The position numbers were made by a program, and so were the translations under genes. This document shows, in pieces, positions 5,180 to 5,275 of a DNA stretch of 5,275 bases. The notes under the pieces are model-generated. The model ran no database searches. It saw only the letters and a program-made list of their open reading frames with translations, and was not told the origin of the DNA. The DNA is from Holosporaceae bacterium. Lineage in GTDB: Bacteria; Pseudomonadota; Alphaproteobacteria; UBA3830. Each line of letters begins with the position of its first letter. The stretch's first letter is position 1. The DNA lies in assembly GCA_031258475.1 (NCBI GenBank), contig JAIRMS010000068.1, forward strand, positions 1 to 5,275, read 5' to 3'.

Positions 5180-5214
5180 GGGTTAACACCCTCGCCTTTA
5201 GGCGAACACTTTAG
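5180..5214 (+). repeat. IS200/IS605-like left end with subterminal hairpin
   Basis: GGGTTAACACCC is followed by a hairpin with stem TCGCC/GGCGA around a TTTA loop (5192-5205) and a second ACTTTAGT (5208-5215). It lies just before a recognisable tnpA start, as expected for the left end that TnpA binds and cleaves. The arrangement matches the mirrored copy at 60-100, but the stem sequences differ, so the two elements are related, not identical. Confidence 0.6.
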
Positions 5215-5226
5215 TATTATATGTTC

Positions 5227-5275
5227 ATGAATTATAGAAGAGGTAGCCACAGTCTATACGATCTAAAATATCACA
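5227..5275 (+). CDS. tnpA: IS200/IS605-type transposase TnpA, N-terminal fragment (runs off the right edge)
   Basis: The plus strand from ATG 5227 reads MNYRRGSHSLYDLKYH and leaves the window. This is the hallmark N-terminus of IS200-type Y1 (HUH) transposases, in which Y-R-R-G-S-H-x-(V/L)-Y-x-L-x-Y-H opens the first beta strand. The enzyme cuts and joins single-stranded DNA at the element ends using a tyrosine nucleophile that lies beyond the window. An in-frame ATG at 5221 is an alternative start; neither has a strong Shine-Dalgarno, and an in-frame TAG lies at 5212-5214. The left-end hairpin just upstream supports the assignment. Whether the rest of the gene is intact cannot be seen. Confidence 0.85.
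   Translation, partial: MNYRRGSHSLYDLKYH

Noticed and set aside
1..5275. CRISPR array or tandem repeats
   Set aside because: No regularly spaced direct repeats are visible; only the short inverted repeats already listed.

Overview
The window looks like a piece of a moderately AT-rich alphaproteobacterial chromosome, probably from an intracellular or host-associated lineage (Holosporales/Rickettsiales-like; an inference). The best lineage marker is a DUF2948-type gene, a family I know mainly from Alphaproteobacteria. A decayed eukaryote-like small GTPase, several mobile-element remnants and frameshifted genes fit an endosymbiont genome undergoing decay.

Layout. Positions 1-100 hold the start of an IS200/IS605-type transposase reading leftwards out of the window, with its hairpin-bearing left end. 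Positions 195-861 hold a broken gene for a Ras/Rab-like GTPase with an N-terminal signal peptide and a C-terminal CaaX-like box (CCLL). Positions 870-1560 are a graveyard of transposase fragments: an IS5-like piece on the minus strand joined to an IS110-like C-terminus on the plus strand, with a long perfect palindrome at 883-934. On the minus strand, 2435 down to 1643 encodes an unrecognised secreted protein that is probably frameshifted at an A7 run, and 2933-2505 encodes the DUF2948-like protein.

A divergent intergenic region (2934-3084) with two candidate promoters and a small palindrome between them separates this left part from an intact plus-strand block: a YciA-type hotdog acyl-CoA thioesterase, then grpE, a HAD-family phosphatase and a DUF721/DciA-like gene. 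The last three overlap by ATGA junctions and should be translationally coupled. GrpE is the DnaK nucleotide-exchange factor, DciA-like proteins are linked to loading of the replicative helicase, and the HAD protein resembles the phosphatase domain often fused to UbiA prenyltransferases. Positions 4958-5179 hold no convincing gene. The window ends in a second IS200-type left end and the first codons of a rightward tnpA.

The contrast is clear: the right-hand housekeeping operon is intact, while nearly everything left of about 1860 carries frameshifts, stops or truncations. The most notable item is the GTPase relic, whose predicted export signal and prenylation box suggest a former host-directed effector.
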